Positions 1-7,134 of a stretch of 49,237 nucleotides of DNA are shown here, in pieces (within the stretch, counting starts at the first letter, position 1; each line of letters starts with the position of its first letter). The stretch is from Mycobacteriales bacterium (lineage in GTDB: Bacteria; Actinomycetota; Actinomycetes; Mycobacteriales; CADCTP01). The notes beneath the pieces are model-generated. The model saw nothing but the letters and a program-made list of their open reading frames with translations, was not told the DNA's origin and made no database searches. The DNA is taken from positions 1 through 49,237 of the forward strand of contig DASYKU010000045.1 in the NCBI GenBank assembly GCA_035995165.1, in the 5' to 3' direction. The position numbers and the translations under genes were made by a program.

Positions 1-36
1 GCCTGTCCGGAGGTCGAGGTAGGGATCCCAGCTCAC
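1..36 (-). CDS. Fic/Doc-family toxin, N-terminal 12 residues only (partial)
   Basis: Only the first 12 codons lie in the window. The reverse strand from position 36 reads GTG then MSWDPYLDLRTG, which resembles the usual N-terminus of actinobacterial Fic/Doc proteins (DPYL-x-x-x-T-G, normally followed by LRN-x-x-G). The GTG shares four bases (GTGA) with the stop of the Phd-like antitoxin upstream, the usual antitoxin-then-toxin arrangement. Doc/Fic toxins modify targets such as EF-Tu by phosphorylation or AMPylation. The catalytic HPFxxGN motif would lie outside the window, so the assignment rests on 12 residues and the neighbour. Confidence 0.55.
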   Translation of the reverse strand, partial: MSWDPYLDLRTG

Positions 37-356
37 CTGGAATAGCGCGCCAGGGTGCGCTCGCGGGCGTCAGCCGTGGTCATCCGGCCCCCGGCGATGG
101 CGTCGAGCATCGAGAGGCCGTCCGGGCCGGGTTCGAGACCCTCGGCCCGGACGGATGCCAGCGCCTCCATTACTGCCTCGCGCCGCTCGATCGCCTCGAC
201 GAGCTCCTCGTAGCGGGACACCGACAGGACGACGGCCTCCGGCTTGCGGTGTGCGCCGACGAACACCGGCCCGCTGTCGGGCTCCTGGACGCGCTTCAAG
301 GTGGCCGCGAGGCCGGTCCGGAACTCGCGGAACGACAGCACCTCGGGCGTCCTCAT
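33..356 (-). CDS. Phd/YefM-family antitoxin
   Basis: A 107-residue protein with the Phd/YefM layout. The N-terminal DNA-binding half begins VLSFREFRTGLAATLKRV and continues through a GAHRKPEAVVLS strand and the SRYEELVEAIE helix. The C-terminal tail (residues about 80-107, ending ADARERTLARYSR) would wrap round and neutralise the toxin. Such antitoxins bind the toxin and repress their own promoter together with it. The stop overlaps a GTG that opens a Fic-like reading frame, so toxin and antitoxin are translationally coupled. There is no clear ribosome-binding site before the ATG at 356, so the message may be leaderless. The family call is firm; the partner type is inferred. Confidence 0.8.
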   Translation of the reverse strand: MRTPEVLSFREFRTGLAATLKRVQEPDSGPVFVGAHRKPEAVVLSVSRYEELVEAIERREAVMEALASVRAEGLEPGPDGLSMLDAIAGGRMTTADARERTLARYSR

Positions 357-363
357 GGGGGGA

Positions 364-384
364 GCGTACCTGTTTGCGTACGCA
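364..384. promoter_or_regulatory. candidate autoregulatory operator of the toxin-antitoxin pair
   Basis: The 43-bp gap upstream of the antitoxin holds a perfect 10-bp palindrome, TGCGTACGCA (375-384), and a second copy of its core GCGTAC at 364-369, offset by 12 bp. It is locally AT-rich. Phd-family antitoxins bind short palindromes directly in front of their own gene, so the position fits. This is inferred from symmetry and location only. Confidence 0.4.
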
Positions 385-399
385 TTCTTCCCCAGGAGG

Positions 400-1263
400 T
401 CACCAGGTGGCGATCTCCGGGATGACGCTGGTGCCGAGCATCTCGAGCGGCGACAGCTCCGCGACGCCCTGGACCATCATGTAGGCGACGGTGAATCCGA
501 GCTCGTGCAGGGAGCGCAGCTCCTCGAGCAGCTTCCCCGGTTCGGCGGACGGGCCGACGTGGACGGTGGTCGTCTTCTCGATGTCGTCGTAGTCGCGCCC
601 CTCCCGCTCGCAGTGCGCGCGCAGGACGTCGAGCTTGTGGGTGACGTCGGGCCCGCCGAAGAGGTTGCAGGCGTCGGCGTACTTCGCGACGAGGCGCAGC
701 GTCTTCTTCTCCCCACCGCCGCCGACCATGATCCGCGGCCGGGGCGTGGTGAGGTTCTGCGGGGAGTTCAGCGTGCGGCCGAGCTGGTAGTGCGTGCCCT
801 CGAAGGGCGCCTCGTCCGGGCCCCACATCTGCAGGCAGATCTGCAGCGCCTCCTCCAGGCGCTCGAAGCGCTCGGAGGTGGACGGGAAGGGCAGGCCGAG
901 CCCGCGCGACTCCTCCTCGTTCCATGCGGCCCCGATGCCGAGCCCGGCGCGCCCGCCGGAGAGGACGTCGAGGGTGCTGACGGCCTTGGCGAGCAGGCCG
1001 GGCTCGCGGTAGACGACCCCGGTGACCAGCGTGTGCAGGAGCATCCGCTCGGTGTTCGCCGCGATGAAGCCGAGCGTCGTGTACGCCTCGAGCATCTCGT
1101 GCTCCGGCGGGCCGAGGTGGCCGATCTGCCAGACGTGGTCCATCACGCTGAGCTTGGCGAAGCCGGCGTCCTCGGCCGCGGCCGCGATCCGGGTCAGGTC
1201 TTTCGCCATGGTCTGCGGACCGCCCGGCCAGGTGAAGTCGGACACGTGCACACCCAGGTTCAT
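400..1263 (-). CDS. LLM-class F420-dependent oxidoreductase
   Basis: A 287-residue luciferase-like monooxygenase-fold protein. It shows family features in order: an N-terminal beta strand (NLGVHVSDF), a helix with EDAGFAKLSVMDH near residues 30-43, VYREPGLLAKAVSTLDVLSGGRAGLGIGAAWNEEE (the DxLSxGRxxxGxGxGW hallmark of F420-dependent members) at about 105-140, and PRIMVGGGGEKKTLRL near 195-210. These enzymes transfer hydride with F420 or flavin; the substrate cannot be predicted. AGAGG sits 6 nt before the ATG at 1263. The gene runs toward the antitoxin gene on the same strand with a 43-bp gap and is probably a separate unit. Confidence 0.88.
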   Translation of the reverse strand: MNLGVHVSDFTWPGGPQTMAKDLTRIAAAAEDAGFAKLSVMDHVWQIGHLGPPEHEMLEAYTTLGFIAANTERMLLHTLVTGVVYREPGLLAKAVSTLDVLSGGRAGLGIGAAWNEEESRGLGLPFPSTSERFERLEEALQICLQMWGPDEAPFEGTHYQLGRTLNSPQNLTTPRPRIMVGGGGEKKTLRLVAKYADACNLFGGPDVTHKLDVLRAHCEREGRDYDDIEKTTTVHVGPSAEPGKLLEELRSLHELGFTVAYMMVQGVAELSPLEMLGTSVIPEIATW

Positions 1264-1380
1264 ACGTCGCCTCTCATGGCCAACAGAACGGAGGATCCTC
1301 CGTTTCCATCGTAGGCCTCGGGCGACGGTGGACGCGAGGACCCCGGGCCCCGGTGACCCGGGTCCGTCGCCGTCCGGTGG

Positions 1381-1677
1381 CTACTTGACCGCGACGATGT
1401 CGATCAGCTTGATGTCGGGGTCGGCGGCGAGCAGGTCCTCCGCGACCTGGCCGAGCGCGGCCGGGATCTGCCCGCCGAGGTGGGCCTGCCGGGCGTCCTC
1501 GGCCTCGAAGGTGTCGAAGATCCCGTACGTGGTGTCGCTGATCTTGAACGCGTACCAGGTCACGGTGCCGGTCTCGGCGACCGCGATCTCGCGGCCGGAC
1601 CGGAGGAACTCGGCCAGGTCGTCGCCGCGGCCGGGCTTGGCTTCGAGGGTGGCCAGCAGGCCGAACTGCACGCTCAT
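1381..1677 (-). CDS. antibiotic biosynthesis monooxygenase (ABM) domain protein
   Basis: A 98-residue single-domain protein of the ABM/dimeric alpha-beta barrel type, with pattern FGLLATLEAKPGRGDDLAEFL, then EIAVAETGTVTWYAFKI, then YGIFDTFEAEDARQAHLGGQI, and a final DIKLIDIVAVK strand. Members are small cofactor-free oxygenases or quinone-handling proteins that work as dimers. The same frame stays open far upstream, but MSVQFGLL is the natural family N-terminus, so the start is set at 1677. It is divergent from the GlxA-type regulator across 100 bp, which makes that regulator a plausible controller. Confidence 0.85.
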   Translation of the reverse strand: MSVQFGLLATLEAKPGRGDDLAEFLRSGREIAVAETGTVTWYAFKISDTTYGIFDTFEAEDARQAHLGGQIPAALGQVAEDLLAADPDIKLIDIVAVK

Positions 1678-1777
1678 GCGGGGATCCTTCGTCGTTGGAT
1701 GATCACTCCGCAGACGGTAGATCCGGCGATCGCCGTACGACGGTTGCGGATACGCCATCTTCGGTACCGTTCCCGAC

Positions 1778-2749
1778 ATGAACGTGACGGTTTTCGCCGT
1801 GGACGGCGTGTTCGACTCCGGGCTCAGCATCGTGCTGGACGTGCTGGCCACGGCGACCGAGCTGGCCCGGACGCTGCCCAACGCGGCGACCTTCACGATC
1901 ACCCCGGTCGGGCTCGGCGCCGAGGTCCGGACCACGCACGGGATGCGGCTGGCGACCACGCCGCTGGCCGCCCTGACCGAGCGGCCCGAGCTGGTCGTCA
2001 TCCCCGCGCTGGGCGAGAAGGACCCGGCCGGCCTGGTCGACGTCGTGCGCCGGCATCCGGCGCTGGCCTGGCTGACCGACCTGCATGGGCAGCGGGTGCC
2101 GCTGGCCGCGGCCTGCACGGCGACGTTCCTGCTCGGCGAGGCCGGCCTGCTCGACGGCGGGCCGGCCACCACCAGCTGGTGGCTGGGTTCCGCGTTCCGC
2201 AAGCGCTACCCGGCCGTCGAGCTGGACGAGACCCGGATCCTGGCCCGGGCCGGCACGCTCACCACCGCCGGGGCCGCGTTCGCGCACATCGACCTGGCCC
2301 TGTCGGTGGTGGCGGGCAGCAGCCCGGCGCTGGCCGAGCTGGTCGCCCGCTACCTGGTCGCGACGCCGCGCTCGCTGCAGTCGGCGTTCGTGGTGCCGGC
2401 GGTGCTGACCCGGCCCGACCCGGTGCTCACCGCGTACGAGACCTGGGTGCGGGAGCACCTCGACGAGCCCATCCAGATCAGCCGGGCGGCGCGGGCGGTC
2501 GGGGTCAGCGAACGCAGCCTGCAGCGGGCCACCGCGGCGGAGCTCGGCATGTCCCCGATCCAGCTGGTGCACCACATCCGGGCCGACCAGGCGCTGCACC
2601 TGCTGCGGACCACCGACCGCAGCCTGCACTCGATCACCACCGCGGTCGGCTACCGCAACGTCGGCACGCTGCGCTCGCTGCTGCGCCGGCACCACGGCAC
2701 CACCCCGGCCGAGGTCCGCCGCGCCCTCCGTCCACACGCGACTGTCTAA
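1778..2749 (+). CDS. GlxA-family transcriptional regulator (DJ-1/PfpI + AraC HTH)
   Basis: A 323-residue two-domain regulator. Residues about 1-190 form a DJ-1/PfpI-like domain (MNVTVFAVDGVFDSGLSIVLDVL, then LVVIPALGE, then VPLAAACTATFLLGEAGLLDG, the position of the catalytic-type Cys in the family). Residues about 215-320 are an AraC helix-turn-helix pair (VGVSERSLQRATAAELGMSP; then SITTAVGYRNVGTLRSLLRRHHG). Such proteins usually sense a small metabolite through the N-terminal domain. The gene is divergent from the ABM gene and its TAA stop shares four bases (CTAA) with the convergent aldo/keto reductase gene. Confidence 0.9.
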   Translation: MNVTVFAVDGVFDSGLSIVLDVLATATELARTLPNAATFTITPVGLGAEVRTTHGMRLATTPLAALTERPELVVIPALGEKDPAGLVDVVRRHPALAWLTDLHGQRVPLAAACTATFLLGEAGLLDGGPATTSWWLGSAFRKRYPAVELDETRILARAGTLTTAGAAFAHIDLALSVVAGSSPALAELVARYLVATPRSLQSAFVVPAVLTRPDPVLTAYETWVREHLDEPIQISRAARAVGVSERSLQRATAAELGMSPIQLVHHIRADQALHLLRTTDRSLHSITTAVGYRNVGTLRSLLRRHHGTTPAEVRRALRPHATV

Positions 2750-3675
2750 AGTGCTCCGATCGCGGCCGCGGCCGCGTCGTCGAGGTCGACCATGTCGTCG
2801 ACCGCCTGCCACTGGGCTTCGGTGCTGGGCGCGACGATGACGGCGGTCACGGCCGGGTGCCGGCGCAGCCAGGACAGGGCCAGGGCGGCGGTGGAGACCC
2901 CGTGTTCCCGGGCGATCGCCGCCAGCCGCCGCACCCGGCACCGGACGTCGGCGGCGTGCACGTAGTCCACTCCCCCGGCGGCGAGCCGGCTGCGCGGGGC
3001 CGGTTCAGCACCGTCGAGATAGCGGTCGGACAGCATCCCGCCGGCCAGCGGTGAGTACGGCGTGTAGCCCAGGCCCTCGGCCCGCAGCAACGGCAGCAGC
3101 TCGCGCTCGTCGCCCCGGTCGAGCAGGTTGAACGAGTTCTGCAGCCAGCCCGGGCGTTGGACGCCCATCCGGTCGGCGGCGGCCAGCAGCCGTTCCAGCT
3201 CGGGCGCGTCGACGTTGCAGCACCCGTAGGCGCGGATGGTGCCGTCGGTGACCAGCCCCGCCAGCGTCTCCAGGGTCTCCTCCGGCGGGGTGGCCGGGTC
3301 GGGCTGGTGGGTCAGGTAGAGGTCGACGCGGCCGAGCCGGTCCAGGCTGGTGCGCAGCTGACGACGGATGTGCGCGGCCGACAGGTCGACGCCGCGCCGG
3401 TCGGCCCCGACGACGTTGCCGACCTTGGTCGCGATCAGCTGGTCGTGGCCGGGCCGCCAGGCGCCGACGACGCGCTCGCTCTCGCCCCCGCCGTACGCGT
3501 CGGCGGTGTCGATCAGCCGGATCCCGCGGGCGGCGGCCTCGTCCAGCCGGCGCCGTCCCGCCTCGGCGTCCAGACCCCAGCCCCGGGTCGCCGGCGAGGA
3601 CCCGAACCCGCCGATGCTCCCGGCGCCGAAGATCACGTCCCCGACCTCGATCCCGGTCGGCCCCAGCACGGCCAC
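2746..3675 (-). CDS. aldo/keto reductase
   Basis: A 309-residue NADPH-dependent aldo/keto reductase with the (beta/alpha)8 pattern. The catalytic tetrad is visible: Asp and Tyr in LIDTADAYGGGESERVVG, Lys in LIATKVGNVV and His in LYLTHQPDP. The C-terminal part carries the NADPH-binding region (AVIVAPSTEAQWQAVDDM). Substrates of this family are aldehydes, ketones and sugars; none can be named here. The start is GTG at 3675, three bases after the stop of the upstream DinB gene, so the two are almost certainly cotranscribed. The stop overlaps the GlxA-type gene by four bases. Confidence 0.92.
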   Translation of the reverse strand: MAVLGPTGIEVGDVIFGAGSIGGFGSSPATRGWGLDAEAGRRRLDEAAARGIRLIDTADAYGGGESERVVGAWRPGHDQLIATKVGNVVGADRRGVDLSAAHIRRQLRTSLDRLGRVDLYLTHQPDPATPPEETLETLAGLVTDGTIRAYGCCNVDAPELERLLAAADRMGVQRPGWLQNSFNLLDRGDERELLPLLRAEGLGYTPYSPLAGGMLSDRYLDGAEPAPRSRLAAGGVDYVHAADVRCRVRRLAAIAREHGVSTAALALSWLRRHPAVTAVIVAPSTEAQWQAVDDMVDLDDAAAAAIGAL

Positions 3676-3678
3676 GGC

Positions 3679-4191
3679 TCAGTCGAACCCGATCGAGCCG
3701 TCGGTCTGCTCGCGCAGGATGTCGGCGTGCCCGGCGTGCCGCGAGGTCTCCTCGATCATGTGCACGTGGATCCAGCGCAGGGAGACCGAGCCGAGGTAGT
3801 CCTGCGGGACCACCTCGTCCAGCTCCCGGCCCTCGACCGCCGCCCGGGACTCCGCGCAGGCCCGCTCGTAGTCGGCCGTCACGCTCGCGACCGTGTCGGC
3901 CGGATCGAGCGTGAAGCCGTCGCCCGGCAGCGGCAGGCCGAGCTCGGCCGCCGGTCGCCGGCCGAGGATCTGCTGGAACCACTCCCGTTCCACCGACGCG
4001 AGGTGCTTGACCAGCCCGAGCAGCGTGGTCGGTGAGGACACCAGCGACTGCCGGGCGTCCTGCTCGCTCAGGCCGGCCAGCTTGCGGACCACGATGCCGC
4101 GGTAGAGCTCCAGGAAACCGGCCAGCACCTCGCGCTCGGTCCCGGTCGTCACGAACGCGTCCGGCGTCAGCGCCACCGTCTCCTCAGCCAC
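3679..4191 (-). CDS. DinB-family protein (DUF664 type)
   Basis: A 170-residue four-helix-bundle protein of the DinB/DUF664 superfamily. Metal-binding histidines are seen in LLGLVKHLASVEREWF and in the late helix HMIEETSRHAGHADILREQ (HxxH type). Actinobacterial members are often mycothiol-dependent transferases or of unknown function; here the role is inferred from family only. It starts with GTG at 4191 and forms a two-gene unit with the aldo/keto reductase, which suggests a shared detoxification or thiol-linked role, though nothing in the sequence proves it. Confidence 0.85.
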   Translation of the reverse strand: MAEETVALTPDAFVTTGTEREVLAGFLELYRGIVVRKLAGLSEQDARQSLVSSPTTLLGLVKHLASVEREWFQQILGRRPAAELGLPLPGDGFTLDPADTVASVTADYERACAESRAAVEGRELDEVVPQDYLGSVSLRWIHVHMIEETSRHAGHADILREQTDGSIGFD

Positions 4192-4297
4192 CCCCGAACG
4201 CTATCCCGGCCCTGCCTCTGCGGGCAGCGTCGGGGGCAACGGTGCGCCGGCGGCGCGTTCCGGGCCGAGACTGGAGGTTCGTCGACGGGGGTGCGGG

Positions 4298-5005
4298 ATG
4301 GCGCGGGAGACGGCCGAGATCAAGATGACCGTCGCGGCGGAGCAGGTGCCGCGGGCGATCGGCGCGCTCGGCCTCCCGGCCGAGCCGGAGCAGTGGGAGA
4401 TCTACTTCTTCGAGGACCTGACGACGGGGCTGCCGACGCGGACCCCGCTGCTGGACGCCGGGATCGTGCTGCGGTTCCGGCGGCGCGGGGCGAAGGGGCC
4501 CGACTCCACCGCGAAGCTGCGGCCCTGCCGCCGCTCGCAGCTGACCGACCGCTGGCTGGCCGCGGGCAAGGAGGACGGCGTCAAGATCCAGGCCGATTGG
4601 GCCGGGGACCGGCACGTGCTCGCCGTGTCCGTCAGTGCCGACCGCGACGGGCTGGATCCCGCCGGTCCGGTCGAGACGCTCTTCACCGCCGGGCAACGGC
4701 AGTTCCTGGCCGACTGCGCCGTCGCGCGGGTGAACCTCGCGGCCGTCAGCGTGCTGCCGCCGGTCGACGCGACCCGGTGGCCCGACTACACCGCTCGGGG
4801 CATCGAGATCCAGGCCGAGCGCTGGATCGCGGGCCCGCTGGACTTCCTCGAGCTGTCGACGGTCGCCGCCCTGGACGAGGCCGTCGCGGCCCGGGCGACC
4901 CTCGAGTCGTACGCGCGGGCGGCCGGCCTGGACATCGACGCGGTCACCGAGACCAAGACCCGGCTCGTCCTGAACCAGCTGGTGACCGCGGCTGCGCCGG
5001 TCTAG
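4298..5005 (+). CDS. CYTH-like (triphosphate tunnel metalloenzyme superfamily) protein
   Basis: A 235-residue protein not confidently placed in a named subfamily. Several features match the CYTH/TTM fold: an acidic-basic start MARETAEIKMTV (compare ExExK), a phenylalanine/tyrosine-rich strand WEIYFFED, then LLDAGIVLRFRRRG followed by STAKLRP, the order usual in CYTH proteins (YxDTxxxxLxxxGxxLRxR ... TxKxp). Known CYTH enzymes hydrolyse or cyclise triphosphates using acidic and basic side chains in a tunnel. Residues about 150-215 lack obvious motifs. It stands alone, convergent with the AlkZ-like gene, and its TAG stop lies in the first unit of a short tandem repeat. Confidence 0.5.
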   Translation: MARETAEIKMTVAAEQVPRAIGALGLPAEPEQWEIYFFEDLTTGLPTRTPLLDAGIVLRFRRRGAKGPDSTAKLRPCRRSQLTDRWLAAGKEDGVKIQADWAGDRHVLAVSVSADRDGLDPAGPVETLFTAGQRQFLADCAVARVNLAAVSVLPPVDATRWPDYTARGIEIQAERWIAGPLDFLELSTVAALDEAVAARATLESYARAAGLDIDAVTETKTRLVLNQLVTAAAPV

Positions 5006-5100
5006 CCGGCAAGTCGGGTCCGCCGGAGAGGCACGTCTACCAGGGAGGCACGTCTAGCCGGAGAGCACGTCTAGCCGCAGAGGCTTGTCTAGCCGGGGAG
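5000..5100. repeat. 17-18 bp tandem repeat between convergent gene ends
   Basis: The word GTCTAG (or GTCTAC) recurs at 5000, 5035, 5052, 5069 and 5087, with spacings of 35 (two periods), 17, 17 and 18 bp, each within a variant of GAGAGGCACGTCTAGCCG. The first copy contains the stop codon of the CYTH-like gene; the last contains, on the other strand, the stop of the AlkZ-like gene. It looks like local tandem duplication around the shared 3' region. Confidence 0.75.
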
Positions 5101-6210
5101 GCGGCGGACGTCCGCGGCGGGGAGCGTGGACCACCAGTGCCGGTAGCGCCGGTAGACCGCCGGCTCGCGGCCGGCCAGGAAGGCCGTCAGCGCACTGGCC
5201 TCGGCGGCGAGGCCGGCCCAGTCCTCTTCGGACAGTGCCCGGAACGCGGTCGCCTCGATGCCGCCCTCGGCCGGGCGCCACACCCCGGCGACGTACCCGT
5301 CCACGAGCAGCGTCGGCAGCACGTCGCCGTTGTTCCGGATCACCACCTTGCGGAACTCGGGCGGGATGACCCGGCTGCGGTCGGCGTACGCGAGCAGGAT
5401 GCTGTCCCACATCGCCAGCAGCCGCGGCGGCGCCGGGGTGTCCGGCGCCGGCCGCGGCGCGCCCGGGACGTCGAAGAGGTCCGTGCCCGGCAGCTGCTCG
5501 ACCTCCTCCCCCAGCGCCGCCAGCGTCTCCCGCGCGACCCGCCGGGTGAGCAACGTGAACTGCGCGATGTCCGCCGGGGAGGCCGGCCCGAACCCCTCCA
5601 GGTAGCGCCGGACCAGCCGCCGCAGGCTCTCCTCGCGCTCGGCCGGCACGTGGTGCCGGGCCGCGACGTAGGACGCCCGCGGGCCGAACGACCACGGCCC
5701 GCCGGTCGGCGCGTGCGACACCGGCGCGTACGTCTTCAGGGCCCACCAGACGCGCTTGTGCGGCTCGTCGAGGCCGGAGTGCCGGTGCAGCACCGCCTCG
5801 ATCTCGGGGACGGTCCGCGGCTGCGCGGCGAACTCCAGCAGGTGCGGGACCAGCGCGTCCGCCTCGGCCGCCGACAGCCCGGTGTCGAGGAAGCGGCCGT
5901 CGCCGAGCCGGGACGCCCGCAGCGAGCGCACCATCGCGGCCTGGAACGCCGCGTAGTCCTCGGCCACGACCGCGTGCAGCGTGATCCGCATCAGCGTCGC
6001 CTTGACCACCGCGTGGTCCGCGAACGCCGTGTCCAGCTCGGCCGGGTCGAACCCGGCCACCCGGTTCCACAGCGCCAGGTACGGCGAGGCCGGCTCCTGC
6101 GCCTGCAGCGCCACGATCCGGCGCACCGCCCCGACCACGTCCAGCCGCTCCCGCCGCAGCAGCAGCTGCCGCGCCAGCGTCGCCCGGTTGAGCGCCCGCG
6201 CCTCGACCAT
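5089..6210 (-). CDS. AlkZ-type winged-helix DNA glycosylase-like protein
   Basis: A 373-residue protein of the HTH_42 superfamily, which includes the AlkZ and YcaQ DNA glycosylases. The N-terminal RATLARQLLLRRERLDVVGAVRRI helices lead to VALQAQEPASPYLALWNRV, a QxQ motif as in AlkZ. Later come winged-helix segments (YLEGFGPASPADIAQFT) and the C-terminal barrel (VWRPAEGGIEATAFRALSEED). AlkZ enzymes unhook DNA interstrand crosslinks such as azinomycin adducts, while many homologues are uncharacterised. The start is placed at 6210 (MVEARALNRATL) rather than seven codons upstream because the family N-terminus begins there. Confidence 0.75.
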   Translation of the reverse strand: MVEARALNRATLARQLLLRRERLDVVGAVRRIVALQAQEPASPYLALWNRVAGFDPAELDTAFADHAVVKATLMRITLHAVVAEDYAAFQAAMVRSLRASRLGDGRFLDTGLSAAEADALVPHLLEFAAQPRTVPEIEAVLHRHSGLDEPHKRVWWALKTYAPVSHAPTGGPWSFGPRASYVAARHHVPAEREESLRRLVRRYLEGFGPASPADIAQFTLLTRRVARETLAALGEEVEQLPGTDLFDVPGAPRPAPDTPAPPRLLAMWDSILLAYADRSRVIPPEFRKVVIRNNGDVLPTLLVDGYVAGVWRPAEGGIEATAFRALSEEDWAGLAAEASALTAFLAGREPAVYRRYRHWWSTLPAADVRRLPG

Positions 6211-6241
6211 GCGCGCGAACCTAGCGCGCACCTCCGACAGT

Positions 6242-7054
6242 TCAGCCGGACGGCGGGGCGGCCTCGGGGCGGCGGACGGAGACGGCGATCGTCCAGGAGT
6301 CGACCAGGAACGGGCGGGCGGCGCGGGTCGGGCCGGTGTTGCGGACCAGGGTGTAGCGCAGCGTCCGGCCGGTGGGCAGCTCGTACCGGTGGCCGGCGGT
6401 GTTCTGCAGCTGGATGTTCGCCTTGGCCGCGAAGGACAGGGTGAGCCGGTCCTTCGGCGCGACCGCGACCGCGGCCTCGGTGAAGCGGCGGCCGGTGACG
6501 ACGTTCCCGGCCGGGACCGGGGTGAGCCCGCCGGCCCCGGTGATGCCGAAGAACGCGACGTCCTCCAGGGTCCGGATCGCGGCCCGGTCGGACCGGACCA
6601 CCCGGGCGAACGTCGCGTCCAGGAACGCCCGCCGGGCCGCCGTCAGGTACGACCGGATGCCGTTCAGGTCCGAAGTGGACAGTCGGGTGTCGTCCTTGCG
6701 GATCAGGACCGGGCTCCAGCCGGCCTCGAACGCGAACGTCACCATCTCCTTGTACGCGGCCAGCAGCGCGGCCTGTCCGTACACCTCGACCGCCGGCCCG
6801 GTGAACGGCCGGTGACCCGCGAACGCGCTGTCCGGGATCACGCCACCCGGCCGCGGCCCGGCCGGGCCGGCGGGAGCCGAACCGGCGCCCGAACCGGCCG
6901 ACGGACCCGTGGCCGACGGACCTGTGGCCGACGGACCTGTGGCCGACGTGGCCGCGGGCGTCGGCGCCGCGGCCGGGTCGGCCGGCGCCGCCTGGCATCC
7001 CACCAGCCCGGCCAGCGCGAGAACAGCCAGCAGACCGCCGATCGTGCGGGTCAT
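6242..7054 (-). CDS. secreted lipoprotein of unknown function
   Basis: A 270-residue exported protein. Residues 1-20 are a signal peptide ending in the lipobox LVGC, so Cys20 is the likely lipidated residue. Residues about 22-65 are a low-complexity Ala/Pro/Thr/Ser/Gly linker containing three exact SATGP repeats encoded by a 15-bp tandem unit near 6895-6950. The rest (FTGPAVEVYGQAALLAAYKEMVTFAFEAG, later GRTLRYTLVRNTGPTRAARP) is a folded domain I do not recognise. It lies downstream of the peroxidase gene on the same strand, but a strong hairpin between them argues for separate transcription. Confidence 0.75.
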   Translation of the reverse strand: MTRTIGGLLAVLALAGLVGCQAAPADPAAAPTPAATSATGPSATGPSATGPSAGSGAGSAPAGPAGPRPGGVIPDSAFAGHRPFTGPAVEVYGQAALLAAYKEMVTFAFEAGWSPVLIRKDDTRLSTSDLNGIRSYLTAARRAFLDATFARVVRSDRAAIRTLEDVAFFGITGAGGLTPVPAGNVVTGRRFTEAAVAVAPKDRLTLSFAAKANIQLQNTAGHRYELPTGRTLRYTLVRNTGPTRAARPFLVDSWTIAVSVRRPEAAPPSG

Positions 7055-7079
7055 CTTCCCCTCCGGGAGCTGGAGAGCA

Positions 7080-7117
7080 CTGCACCCCGCCCCGGAGGGG
7101 ACGGGGACGGGGTGCAG
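7080..7117 (-). terminator. intrinsic terminator-like hairpin after the peroxidase gene
   Basis: Perfect 10-bp inverted repeat CTGCACCCCG (7080-7089) / CGGGGTGCAG (7108-7117), with further G:C pairing possible inside the 18-nt loop. It lies 18 bp beyond the peroxidase stop at 7135 in the direction of transcription and before the lipoprotein start. There is no U-tract, which is common for actinobacterial terminators. Confidence 0.7.
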
Positions 7118-7134
7118 GCTCGGTCCGACCGCGA

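Noticed and set aside
5000-5100. CRISPR-like or integron attC-like array
   Set aside because: The period is only 17-18 bp with degenerate units and no spacers or integrase; it fits simple tandem duplication.
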